NCBI GenBank assembly: GCA_034336665.1
Contig: CM067566.1
Location: 27,062,330 to 27,126,329, forward strand
Origin: Luscinia megarhynchos
Lineage: Eukaryota; Chordata; Aves; Passeriformes; Turdidae
Direction of reading: 5' to 3'
Length of the DNA stretch: 64,000 nucleotides
Below the pieces are notes generated by a model. The model had not been told where the DNA came from. It saw only the letters and a list, made by a program, of their open reading frames with translations, and made no database searches. The translations under genes and the position numbers were made by a program. This document shows positions 27,575 to 38,264 of this stretch, in pieces (within the stretch, counting starts at the first letter, position 1; each line of letters begins with the position of its first letter).

Positions 27575-30500
27575 GTACGGGGCAGCCGCCGGGCGGGGCC
27601 GGCTCCAGCGGCTCTGCGAGGGAAGGGGAGCGGGGAATGCGGGGAGCGGGGCCGGGCCGGAGCGGGCAGCGCCTCTCCCGTCCCCGGAGGAGAGGGGGCA
27701 CGGAACACGCACGGCTCGCTGCTCCCGCACCGCCTGCAGCCCCCGAGACGCCCTTCTCTCCGATTCCTGATTCACACCCGCTCCAATTCTGACGCCCTTC
27801 TCTCCGATTTCTCATCCACACCGGCTCCAGTTCTGACGCCGTTCTCTCCGATTCCTGATTCACACCGGCGGAGAAACACGGCATCTGCCCTCGCAGCTGC
27901 TCTGGCCGTGGCAGCGCTCTGAGCGCCTCAGCTGCTCGGGAAAGAGCAAACCTTTACAATAGCTCTAATCAGGTTTTCTACAGAAAAGCGTAACAGTGTA
28001 TTAACATCGCAGGAAATATTTGTAGATTTTTTGCACTATCCCTAGTCTTGGTCTAATGTCTCGCGTGTTGCCCCTGTTAAACTTTGAACAACAAATTTGA
28101 CTTGTGATTTAAATAAACACTCATTGGAGTCAGTAAGTAGCACAAACTTCGAGTAAAACAAGATTGCTTCAAATGGTAATTAATTATCTGGCTACTTTCT
28201 AAATTTCTTTTCAAGTGAATCATCTGTTTCATAGAGGGTTTCAGAAAAGCTGATTTCTGTGGGTTTTTTTCTTTGTGTGTGGTTTTTCCAGGTATTATTT
28301 CAAACCATTGAAAAGTACTAAAAAGAGAAATGTCTTCTGTAAGTAGTTAGGTTGAAGCGAATGATTCTTTCAGCCTGTTTCCTCTTCAGGTTCTGAATAC
28401 ATATAAATAGGTAGAAATAATCTATGTGCTTGAGACATAGGTGGGATTGGCATCCAGTATTCTATGTTCATTATCTTTCTAAACACCTGAAGTCCTTAGA
28501 ATACCATGAGGCATTCTAAGAACACCATGAGGTGTTTTACAGGTTATTGGAAACCCTGAGCCAGCTATGTTCCCTATCCTACTTTAATTTTGGTAGAACA
28601 GACTTTGTATGTTAGAACTGTAAAGACAGTTGTAAGGAATTAATTCCTGAATATCATAGGGCTTCTAAACATACAGAAATACCAATCTCATTCATAGTTT
28701 ATGAAAGGATCAGTGGAGTATGATTAGTTGCATGTTGGAGATCTGTAAGTACTTCACTGTTGTGAAACATCCAAAAAGGAGAAATAACATTACACAACTT
28801 TAAAATCTTTACTAAAAATTTCTTTTTCAGGTAGAGGAGAACAAACCATTAAAGAAAACCTCTAATCAGATTTACTGATTGGAAGTCTCTAAAGACATAA
28901 AGGAAAATTCATGTAGAGTATTAAGAGTAGGATCTCTCCACTATCTAATATTAAACTCTCTTAATATATTCAGGCACAGTCGAGTAAGTGGTGAGTAGAG
29001 TGGAAATCTGATTCTGAAAGATGGATTGCATTTAGCTGCCAACAACTACTGTGTTCTGCTGCGGTTCTGTAGGAGCAAAGCATATTATCTAAAATCTTAT
29101 CCCTGCAATGCAACCTCTCTGTGTTTCTGTTGATTTCAAATTACCACTTAAAAAAATCAGCCAAACTATAGGCAAAACTTCAGAGGTCTATGCTTTTTGA
29201 AATGTGTTTTACTGCAAAATTCTGGTCTGGATAACTGAACAATCTTTTTTCATGCCATTTGGCCAACATTATTTCCTTTCTTTTTCACAGTAGCAAGTCC
29301 CAGTTCGTGCACAAAAGTGACAGTATCTTTTCATGAAACAGTTTATAAATCCTGGAAGAAAGTAAAACTGCAATTCCATTCAGGGGTTTTCACAACCTAG
29401 TATTGGTACACCCAAGAAAGAATGGTGGGGATAACATTTTATTGTCCTACAGAGACACTGGAAAAGGTGATTAGTCCATGAAGGCTTTAAGACATACTTT
29501 GTCTTCTATGAAGGTATTACCATAGCTGTGCCCTCCTCAAGCAAAGCTTTTAGAGCTTAACAGAATGACATGGTAAATCTGAGCTCATGCTCTCTATAAA
29601 AAATACCCTTGACTCTTTTAACTGAGTGCAAGATCAAGCAGTATGTAAAATGCAGGAAAATGAATTTTTTTTTCTTAACTGAAGACACTCAAGTTCCACC
29701 ACTGGGTTCATTATGCATAACATCTGTGCTCTGTCCTTATAGGATTTCTGAGGAGTGGAGCAGTGGCAGTGTGGGGATTGAGGGCCCCAGGACATCCCTT
29801 TGCATTTTTGAGGCTTGCTTCCTTTAATTTTAACTCTGAGGGAGACAAAATATTTCCTTACAAGTTACCAAACCAGCAAACAAAATGGGTTTGGAAATGG
29901 AAACTGAAAGTATGAAGTGAACTTCCTAAGATTAATCTGCTGGATTTGCTGGCAAATGAAAACCATTGCAATTTATCCATGGAAGATAACACAGTGGTGG
30001 TCTTTTGATTAAAAATGATTGAGTAGCTATGATTGATAGGACCAGGGGAAAAAAAATAAACTGTATTTCCCAGGCATGGAATCTATAGGCTGAGAGAAAT
30101 GATGATCAATTTATATATTTTCCACTGTTTTTCTTTGCAATAGAAAGAAGGAATATCTCCAACATATATACTTTGTTGTTATTTAATAACCATTTTCTTA
30201 TAAGCAGGTGAGAAAAAGAGATGTTTTAACAGGAGGAAGGCAAAACTAACGAAGTTTTTAAAATGCAGGCAGTATTTAGAAATAAAAGCATTTTGCTCCT
30301 GTGTTCCTAGCCTTATGCTGTGAAGTCAAAATGCTCCTGCCAGATGTAGGTGACTTCTTCACCATAACTTGGTCTATCAGATAGCTTGGGAATGTGGCCT
30401 TCCCTGCAGCCATCAGCAGCTGGATGTGCAGGAGATTGCTCAGGCTCTGGTACTTCTCACACTCATAATGGTCTGTTACAGAAATCCAGTCTTCTCTTCA

Positions 30501-32465
30501 GCACTCAAGGTAATCAATAATGGTAGTTATTGCAAAAAGCATCTTCACACTCTTTTTAATCTCATTTCCTGCCTAGGTTGGAAAATAGTAATTTCTATAC
30601 ATTCAGAATGGAAGCTTTAAGAAAAAAATTCAATGTTAATTTCATTTACATACTATATAGGGAAATAAGAGTTTTGCTTTAAAAAAGTAATGGCTTCATA
30701 AGAGAACTTCCTTCACAGAATGGAAAGTATAGCACAAGTCATATAAACGCAGAACATTGGTAGAGGTTTTGCAGTTTTTTAACTGTAGCACCCCAAAAAG
30801 TCTCCCTCTTTGAGATAAGCAGGATTATACAGACCCAGTGCCAGAATGAGGATTTCGTTGCAGTGCTAGTGAATTCACATGAAAGACTTTTGAACAGACA
30901 AGACTCTTTCTTCACAGGGTGGGAAAGGTAAGCCCTAAATCTACTAAAATCTGACAGGCTTCATAGATGATAACATGGCACTATTCCTACTAGCTGGGCA
31001 AAATAAAGCTATCAAGTCCAGTAGAGCCCTGCCTGTCATGGTTTAATTATTGTAATTTTGGGAATTACTTGCTTGCATATCTAAACTATTTTTTTCTTGC
31101 AGTAACTAAAAGTAAAGAAGTAGAAATATGTATGGTTAAACACTGGCGAGTGGACCGAGAGGAGAAATATGAAATAGTTGAAAAGTGGTTTTTGAAAGAT
31201 CTGGAGATGATTGATGGAAAAGAAGCAGATACAGTAAGTGTTACATTATGTGTTATGTTCATAGAGAATAATTTTCTTGTTTTGCAATTTCGGATACAAG
31301 TATTAAAATTCATTATCTGAAAAATAAAGTTATGTTACCAAGGGATTTTGACTTTATTGCATGTGAGAGGCTCCACATCACATTTGCACTGTTGGAGGGG
31401 AAGAGGAAGGTGAGATTTTTTTTGTTTGTTAGTTTATTATAATGTCATCATAACTGGTTATAAAAGTTCTCTATCTGCAGCTTCCAGTGTAAACTGCAGT
31501 TAATGTAGTAGAGTTAAGAGTGTATTTGAAAACAAAATTTCATTAAAATCTTATGGAGACTCTTTCTTTTGAAGTGTTGTGCTAAAATATTCTTTAGAAA
31601 TGATTCAGCCTTTCACAACTGGGATGATCAAAACCTGTCTCATTTTTGCTTAAAGAAAAGCCTAAATGAATGTCAGACTCATGGGGTAATTAACACTGCT
31701 TTAAATATTCATAATAGGTATTCATATCCATAGAATTTAAAAGATTTTGCCTGCTGCTAGGATTAATTGTGTCAAAGAGCCAGAAAGCACAAAGAAATAC
31801 AACTGAGTCAGGAAGGGCAATCAATATTCTTCTCCTCCCACAGACATAGACAGTTATGGTCCAAGGCAAGTACTTTTCGTATACTGTGTTTTGGAAAACA
31901 TAATAAATTGATTCAGTTCAATACAAGACTGTACAATCCCAATAAAGCACAGTGTATTGCTTGAGCAAACTTAAAAAGTTTTACTCAGAAAAAATTCCCA
32001 ATGACAAAGAATTACAGCTGCTACTTTTTAAAGTTTTAAATGACCATATAAGATGAATAGCAGGAGTGTGTGAAGTCCTTTAGAGCCAATCATACTGAGA
32101 AAAAGCCCTGCAGACAGCTGGGCAGAGAACAACAGATTACAATTCTAACACTATAATGTGTGTAGGAATTTCATTCTCTCTCTATTTTTTTTTTTTTTTA
32201 GGATAATCCATATTTTGATATGCATTTCCACAAAGTCTACCATATGGAAGCATATAGTTGTGCCTCTAAATATACCTTTGCTAGAACACTAAACAAACTG
32301 AATGCGACGTACCTTAAGAAGGACTTCAAGATTGTGAACTTCGATGACACCTATCTAAATGATGATTCAATCTGGTCATCCAGCAATAGAGATTTCTTAG
32401 TACTTATGAGGGTTTGCTTCTATGCTTCCAACCTTTTATGCCTATCCCTGTGTCGTTTTTCCTAA
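27454..32465 (+). CDS. EXOC1L: Exocyst complex component 1-like protein, whole gene (3 coding exons)
   Basis: Joined coding exons 27454-27574, 31103-31233 and 32202-32465 give 171 residues, close to the roughly 172 I recall for the human protein. The product matches the N-terminal PH-like, phosphoinositide-binding module of SEC3/EXOC1 and has none of the later coiled-coil or helical exocyst regions. Shared landmarks include YYLC before the first intron, a [11 protein letters not shown] block, and [14 protein letters not shown] beside [14 protein letters not shown] in EXOC1. All introns are GT-AG; intron phases are 1 and 0. The start at 27454 is the first ATG that gives the family N-terminus (MSSLVKEDL). 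It lies in a CpG island and EXOC1 follows on the same strand. The biochemical role is poorly known; membrane or exocyst-linked function is inferred from homology only. The basic cluster of EXOC1 residues 28-34 is absent here. Confidence 0.93.
27747..27870 (+). repeat. 44-bp minisatellite in EXOC1L intron 1, about 2.8 copies
   Basis: Units begin with GACGCCCTTCTCTCCGATT at 27747 and 27791; a partial third unit begins at 27835 and runs to 27870. Copies differ by a few substitutions. The array starts about 170 bp after the first donor site. Confidence 0.92.
27871..31102 (+). other. EXOC1L intron 1, rest of the intron
   Basis: AT-rich unique sequence with no recognisable repeat family or further coding exon. 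The open frames here are short and lack homology that I can recognise. Confidence 0.7.
31103..31233 (+). CDS. EXOC1L: EXOC1L coding exon 2 (residues 41-84)
   Basis: 131 nt, preceded by a T-rich tract and TTGCAG and followed by donor GTAAGTG. It encodes [15 protein letters not shown] through GKEADT. The length and the flanking phases (1 in, 0 out) are identical to EXOC1 coding exon 2 at 41530-41660. Confidence 0.95.
31234..32201 (+). other. EXOC1L intron 2
   Basis: A GT-AG, phase 0 intron of 968 bp that ends in an unusually long T tract before the acceptor. Nothing else was recognised in it. Confidence 0.85.
32202..32465 (+). CDS. EXOC1L: EXOC1L terminal coding exon 3 (residues 85-171 and stop)
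   Basis: It begins after a run of about 15 T and an AG at 32200-32201. It completes the PH-like module (DNPYFDMHF through FKIVNFDD) and then adds about 35 residues with no EXOC1 counterpart, including the hydrophobic stretch [18 protein letters not shown], before a TAA stop. EXOC1 has a splice donor near the equivalent point; here the frame runs on to the stop. The human protein, as I recall it, ends in a similar hydrophobic tail, so this is likely the real C-terminus. Confidence 0.92.
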   Translation, partial: DNPYFDMHFHKVYHMEAYSCASKYTFARTLNKLNATYLKKDFKIVNFDDTYLNDDSIWSSSNRDFLVLMRVCFYASNLLCLSLCRFS

Positions 32466-35400
32466 AGATGTATTTTCTAACACTAGGGTAACTGGCTGAC
32501 TTTCACTGACCAGCATTTCATAAACCATCTGATTAAAAAGTTAGTAATAGGCTGTGTCTTCTTTTTAATTTTACATAGCTTTTACATAAATAGTTGATAA
32601 GTCATTTATATATATTAAGAGGTTCTCACTCTAACAAATACTTATATGTACAAGAGACTGGAAACATAGAACCAGTAATTACCATGGTCAATGGTGATTG
32701 CTTATGTGAGCAGAACTCAGCATTTGTTTCTATGCTTATGGAGGCATAAATTATCTTTCATTAATATCTTGAAATGCTGCTGTAGCATTAAGAGCATTAA
32801 CAGTTAATTTATATTCTTGGAAGTAGGAAAAAAAATGTAATCAGCTGAGTTCTGTATGAGAATGACACACTTCCCATTTCCTACTGTGTTGAAACACAGA
32901 ACTCCATTAAAGAGATCACACCTACCCCTCTACAAGAATCCAGTTCTCATCCTGATGAATAGGAGTACTGCATTCAGGTGCCATGGGACCAACTTTTCAC
33001 CTGTGCAGCTATATTATTTTTCCCAGAGAACATTTAGTACTCCCTCTGGCCTTCACATTGTTTGTGATACTGTCTTAGAAAACAAATGTTCTTGAGCAGC
33101 ACTGCTTTATTTGCCAGACCTTTCAGAACTTCCATATCATTAATGTCTCCTTTGTTGCCCTTCATTGTTTATGAACAGGTCTGTTTAGGGAACAGAAATT
33201 GTCTTTATCTCTGAATCAAAAGATAAGAAAGTACTATGTAAACAGTAGTTGTTGGCTGCTACAGTTATTTTGTAGGAAAGTGATAGAGTTTTCAAAATTC
33301 ATAGAATTATGAGATTTATTTTCACCAGTTTCTAGCTAAGTGTGAGCATATTCAGTGCACTACTTACAGGCACATCAGTACTTAGAGCTACATTTACCAT
33401 AGGGTGGAGTCTACTCAGGAACAGCTCACAAGATGTAACAGCTGGACTTGCAATAGTAGGATACTATGGAAGAAGCAGAGGATAAGTGGCAGCTCTGTTG
33501 AACAGAAGTGGAAGAGGAACAGTGTTAATGATAAGAAGCAGTGCCAGTCAGCTGGGTTAGCTGGCTGTTTGTCCCATAGTAAATAAAAAATGCCAACCCA
33601 AAAGAAGCTCAATTTAGAGAGGCTTTTGTGTCAGAATGTCCTGCAGGAGAAAATTAGCTTTCTCCTTTGACAGCCAAGGGAGTTCAGGAAGGCAGGCTGT
33701 GGACTAAACCAGGTATGGACCTGGAGCTGAGTGCTGCCAGCTCCCAGTAAACCAGAGGCTGGTTCATGTCCTCCCTCAGCACCTGCCATCTCTAAAATGG
33801 GATAGGGGTGCAAGGGTACTGTGCTGTACTCTGGCTTGTACCTTGCTTTTGTCTTTCATGTGAACTCCCATCTTTGAAAACATTTGTGTAAATGTACTTT
33901 GGATTCAAAATTGAAATGACATCAAGTAAGTGAGAATATATTTGCAAACCTATAAAATGTTCAGCTTTCTACTTTTTAAATGTTATCCTACTGCGTGTAT
34001 ATAGGAAAGCCCATACCTTTGATTAATTAATATTCTGAAGTTACATATTTATTCTTGGCATGTATTGCAAATTACATCGGTTCTAACACAGATCTTAGTA
34101 ATTATTACTGTATAGTAAGACAGCTGTGAATGCAGTTTATGTGGGTAACACAAATTCTCTGGAATTTGTAAGGACTTAAATTGGCCACCTAAATAATACT
34201 GTTAGAGAGAAAGGATTGTAATTTTAGGGATTGTTTCAATACAGTTGTTCTTTTGAGAATGTCTTTGGGATAATCCAGTGCAAGTAGGTGTGTTGTGACA
34301 TTTGATTCTTAGCTACAAGAAGTATTTGCCCACTATCCAAGTTCCACTAAAACCATCTTATACAGAAAGTATAATTCATGCTACTGCTATCTATGATACA
34401 TTGTCTTGTTTGAATTGTGTATTGATTGTTGAGGCCACAATGTTTTCCACAATGTTTACAAATTCATTGCTTAATAGGCCCAAGGAAATGTTTTCCAGGT
34501 GGAAAAGCTTTCATCATTCATCTTGTAATTGTAATAAAAAACATAGAACTCTAAAAATGAGCACTTCAGAGCATTCTTTTGAAATAAAGTACATGTATTC
34601 TGAATTCTTGCCCAATAATTGTCTGTATCATTTTAGAAGCTGATGATAGTTAAAAAGTTACTATAACGTTCAACCACATTTAATGGACTTTCATCGGTAG
34701 TTTACACATTTTTGTTCTTGTATTATATAAACACGTACTGGACTATATTGGAAGACACAAACCTGCATTTTATGTGGAAGAATATGGACTTAAAATCTCT
34801 CTGACATTTCTTCTGTCTGATAACGTAGTATTTCAGACATTCTTAACTGAGCAAAGGGAATGGAAAAATCAGGGACGTTGTCCATGTCAATTACTTCAGT
34901 TACTATCAAAAGGAAGAGTACTTTAAAAGATCTTTCTGGACCTAATCTCCTTACATTCACACAGTTCTCTGTAAGGGAACTACCCAGACACTGTAATTGC
35001 CTGATTGTGCTATGGGAAGTGTGAGGGACACTGTCACTTTGTGGTGAGCATAGTACAGCTGCACCACAGGACACAGAGAATATGTTAAATTACAAATGGA
35101 AAAGACCCAACAGGCTAAATAGCCCATCTTTCACTTAATGCAGAATTATTTCCTACATTACATTTCCTGACCTTAGATAAATGGAATGTAATTTGAAAAA
35201 AAAGTATCTGGGGAGTCATCTTGTTATCCTGAAGAATTCTCCAAAATTGAATAGGAAGAAACAGGAGTAAAGGATTAACACGAATGCATCTGTAGCATTC
35301 CTATAAAAGGTTTCAGCTACATGATGGAATGAATATGTGAGATTGTGGATGTAATGCAGATTTTCTTCAGAAAACAGGAATAGCTATTAGCCAAGTCTGT

Positions 35401-35518
35401 TCCAGAGAGAAGAAAATACATGGCAGCCTGAAAATGATGGAGAGTGATCATAAGCAATCAGAAATTCATGCTTACATTACAGGCAGAAAGGGAACAGAGG
35501 CTGTCTTAAAAGACCTGA
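32466..35518. other. Region downstream of the EXOC1L stop
   Basis: It includes the EXOC1L 3' UTR, whose end is not fixed. AATAAA-type signals occur at 33582 and further on (for example near 34534 and 34583), but the used site cannot be chosen from sequence. The rest is AT-rich intergenic DNA in which I see no gene. Confidence 0.5.
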
Positions 35519-35555
35519 TTATATATATATATATGTGTGTGTGTATGTGTATGTG

Positions 35556-35587
<32 letters not shown>

Positions 35588-35590
35588 CAT
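35519..35590. repeat. (TA)n / (TG)n compound microsatellite
   Basis: An alternating TA run, a TGTGTGTATGTGTATG core and a second TA run lie between EXOC1L and EXOC1. It is purely low-complexity and likely polymorphic. Confidence 0.95.
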
Positions 35591-36475
35591 AAATCAGAAT
35601 CAGAATTAAGAATACAGGAAAAGTTATGACAATAGAATTTATTTAAATTTTATTCATTTAAAGCAGAAATACTCCTCTCCTGTGAGTTTATTTTTCGTGG
35701 ATAACTAATTTTTTCTTGCATCCTAAATTAAGCAAATGCAGATCACTGCAGAATTTAAAAAAAAAGTTTTGGAAGTGAAACAGAGCAGGGAGCCTGCTCT
35801 AGATTGTGCCTTCTAGGTTATTTCTCACACTTTTCTCTTTAGTGTTTTGGAGTCATACATATACTAATGTACCTGTTTCCAACAAGCCTATATTGCATTC
35901 CCTGTCATCTACCTATTTCCCAATACTGTCAGTCACTTTCAGCATATAAATACTTTTCTAGTAAAGTGAGTGACTGCATTATGTAATTTTTAATATGTAA
36001 TTTAAGAATATTTTGTCATGACTTAAAGTCAGTATTGGAAGATCAAACACCCTTTCTAAAAAGCATCTGTGGAAAGCTGAAGTGGGAGGGGAGAGGATGG
36101 CCCTGTGCATCTTGGTAGATGATCTCACATCAATTTTAATGTGTAAATTTCTAGCAGTAAAAAAGTGAATTTTTGTGTGGTTTCTTTCTTCTTTTAGCCT
36201 AATTAAAGCTGAAAGATAGGAAACGAGAGGGTTCTGCCTAATAACAACAGCTTTATGAAACCTTGTCCAGTATTTTTTGGCTGCCTTGTCCAGTCTTTAT
36301 AGATCTAGACTGAGACAGTTACATTTTGTGGCTGAACTGAGAAATTACCAAACTATAACTTCTATTTTAACCATGGCCCTCATGAATGATATATTATAGA
36401 AATATGCAGCATAATGTTTTGTAAGTCAGAAAATAAAAGTACATTCAGCAAGACTTAATTGGTCAGTCATATTTA

Positions 36476-36630
36476 ATCACAGAACATCATGGGAAGGAAC
36501 ATGCAAGGATTATCAAATCCAGCTCTTAAGAGAATTGCCTATATGGGGCTCAAACCCACAATGTTGGTGATGTGATTACCATGATGTGATGGTGATTACC
36601 ATTCTGTAATCAACTGAGCTCATCTCAATT
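36476..36630 (-). mobile_element. tRNA-derived SINE with CR1-like tail (TguSINE1 type), minus strand
   Basis: On the minus strand the order is a tRNA-like start (GAGCTCAGTTGATTA), a B-box-like GTGGGTTTGAGCCCC, then CTTAAGAGCTGGATTTGATA and a CR1-like end. This matches the second SINE copy at 10477-10619 and the tRNA-Ile SINE I know from zebra finch. The tRNA part contains an internal direct repeat (GTGATTACCAT at 36572 and 36592) that enlarges it. Confidence 0.72.
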
Positions 36631-37138
36631 AATGCTTTCGAGCAAGTGGAAATGGATACAGGAATTACAGAATCGCAGTTCTACATGTAAAAAATCCACA
36701 TACAGGCAATTTAGAAAAATCCCTTGGAAATGAAGTTTTCTGTTGCTCCTTGTTGGTCATGGCCTCACAAATCCATTTTATCTGCTACACGCTAAAGTGA
36801 TTTAATCATAGATAATTCAAGTAATCTGGAATAATTTCAGTCTATCCTTAACTCTGCACTCCACATTACATTAACAATGCTAAAAATTAAGTAAGTGTAT
36901 TGATAATGTGGAAAACCTCTGTCACAGTGAAGGTAGTTTCAGTTTTCACAAAAATCACCAGTGGCTACAGGTAACTATAGCAAATTTGGACATCAGTTCT
37001 CATGGTTAGATGCCAAATCCTAAATCTAGTCCCAGCATAATCTTCCCATCTTGATTATCACTGACATCAAAGACCGACGATTAGTCCAGATTCTTCTACC
37101 TAGGAGCAAAACAAAAATCTGAGTGCTGTTCACAGATT
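36631..37138. other. Intergenic, no gene recognised
   Basis: Unique AT-rich DNA between the SINE and the CR1 copy. No convincing open frame, RNA gene or repeat was seen. Confidence 0.6.
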
Positions 37139-37144
37139 ATGAAT

Positions 37145-37745
37145 GAGCTGAACGTGAGCCAGAGTGTGCCCAGGTGGCCAGAAGGCAATGGCACCTGGCC
37201 TGTGTCAGCAATAGTGTGGCCAGCAGGACCAGGGCAGGGATTGCCCCCTGTGCTCAGCACTGGGGAGGCCTCACCTCCAGTGCTGTGCTCAGTTTTGGGC
37301 CCCTCACTTTCAAAGGAAATTGAGTCCAGTGAAGGACAGCAAGGCTCCGGAAGGGTGTAGAAAATGTCCTGTGAGGAGCAGCTGAGGGAGCTGGGTTTGT
37401 TTACCCTGGAGAGGGCTCAGGAGGGACCTCCCTGCCCTCCCCAGCTCCCTGGAAGGAGGCTGCAGTGAGGAGGGGTTTGGTCTCTCCTGCTGTGCCTGCA
37501 GTGAGAGGAGAAGAGGAGACGGCCCAAAGCTCAGATTCAGATTAGATATCAGAATTTCTTTTTCACTGTCAGTGTTGTCAGGTGTTGGAGTGGGTGGCCT
37601 GGGTGGTGGAGTCATCATCCCTGGAGGTGGTCAAAAGGCGTTTGGGTCGGATACTGGGCAATAAATAAATTAATGATAGTGCCGGGAGGATGGTTGGACT
37701 TGATGACCTTAAAGGTCTCTTCCAACCTTGCTGGTTCTGTGAAGT
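37145..37745 (+). mobile_element. CR1 LINE 3' fragment
   Basis: The order is characteristic of avian CR1 3' ends: a region with CCCTGTGCTCAGCACTGG and TTTTGGGCCCCTCA, then GAGGAGCAGCTGAGGGAGCT, CCTGGAGAGGGCTCAGG, and a terminal TTGGACTTGATGACCTTAAA with CTTCCAACCTTGCTGG. It is 5'-truncated, with a decayed reverse transcriptase part. It ends about 180 bp upstream of the paired CRE sites of EXOC1. Confidence 0.92.
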
Positions 37746-37924
37746 GACGTTGATGCTGCGGCCAAATGGAATTACAGCAGCCAGAGCCGGGCATTGTGAT
37801 TCGAAATTGAGACTGTGCGACGCTGTAACGCACTGTATGCATCTTTCAACACCAGCTTTACCCGCATTTCTTTGGTGGACGCGTTCGTCCCCTAACAGAC
37901 CGAACCGCCCCCATGCCTCAGCAG

Positions 37925-37932
37925 TGACGTCA
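37925..37932. promoter_or_regulatory. EXOC1: Perfect palindromic CRE, first of a pair
   Basis: TGACGTCA, the full CREB/ATF palindrome, within AGTGACGTCACTGC. It lies at the upstream edge of the EXOC1 CpG island. Confidence 0.8.
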
Positions 37933-37943
37933 CTGCAAACCGC

Positions 37944-37951
37944 TGACGTCA
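37944..37951. promoter_or_regulatory. EXOC1: Perfect palindromic CRE, second of a pair
   Basis: A second TGACGTCA starts 19 bp after the first. A half-type TGACGT also occurs at 37745-37750. Paired full CREs close to a CpG-island start site suggest CREB/ATF input to EXOC1; this is inferred from motif identity only. Confidence 0.8.
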
Positions 37952-38093
37952 CTTTCTGGCCGGCCGCTTTGCCCGGGGCCCGCCGCGCCTCACTCCGCCC
38001 CGCCAGGGGGCGCTGCGCGGGCAGCGCGCCCCGAGCGCGTCACGGGGCCGGAAGCTGCGCCGGGCGGAGCCGCGTCCGCGCCCGGCGCTTCCC

Positions 38094-38160
38094 TTCCCGG
38101 CAATTCCCGGCCGTTCCCGGCAATTCCCGGCCATTCCCGGCCGTTCCCGGCCGTTCCCGG
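38094..38160 (+). repeat. 10-bp tandem repeat in the EXOC1 promoter or 5' UTR, 6.7 copies
   Basis: Units of TTCCCGGCCR or TTCCCGGCAA start at 38094, 38104, 38114, 38124, 38134 and 38144, with a partial unit to 38160. Only the last two or three bases vary between units (CAA, CCG, CCA). It may lie in the transcribed leader. Confidence 0.95.
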
Positions 38161-38164
38161 CGCC

Positions 38165-38254
38165 GCGGTGAGAGCGACGCGGCCCCGACACCCTCCGCCC
38201 CTTCCCCCGTCCGGGCTCGGGAGCGGGTCGGGGCCGCTTGTGCGGGACTCGCAG
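38165..38254 (+). other. EXOC1: Probable EXOC1 non-coding exon 1 (3' part)
   Basis: A donor-like GCAG/GTGGGC sits at 38254/38255, and an alternative GGAG/GTGAGG at 38264/38265. The first coding exon has its own acceptor only 10 nt before the ATG, so an upstream non-coding exon is needed, and the CpG island is the natural place. The exon start is not determined. Confidence 0.5.
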
Positions 38255-38264
38255 GTGGGCGGAG

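Larger units (their letters stand above)
27120..27740 (+). promoter_or_regulatory. EXOC1L: CpG island and probable promoter of EXOC1L
   Basis: This block is strongly GC- and CpG-rich within AT-rich surroundings. It covers the start codon and first donor and holds many GGGCGG boxes. A TATAAA at 27030-27035 lies just upstream, but in a CpG-island gene it may not set the start site. The transcription start cannot be fixed from sequence alone. Confidence 0.75.

Noticed and set aside
27052..27708. Minus-strand open frame of 218 codons, and its + strand counterparts, across the EXOC1L CpG island
   Set aside because: It arises from GC-rich sequence with few stop codons and from the 17-bp repeat, giving Pro/Arg/Ala-rich low-complexity protein. 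It overlaps a real exon on the other strand.
34302..34643. Plus-strand open frame of 113 codons between the two genes
   Set aside because: It is AT-rich with no homology that I recognise, and it does not continue EXOC1L, whose stop is at 32463-32465.
37139..37360. Plus-strand open frame of 73 codons upstream of EXOC1
   Set aside because: It is the translated part of a decayed CR1 fragment, not an upstream exon.
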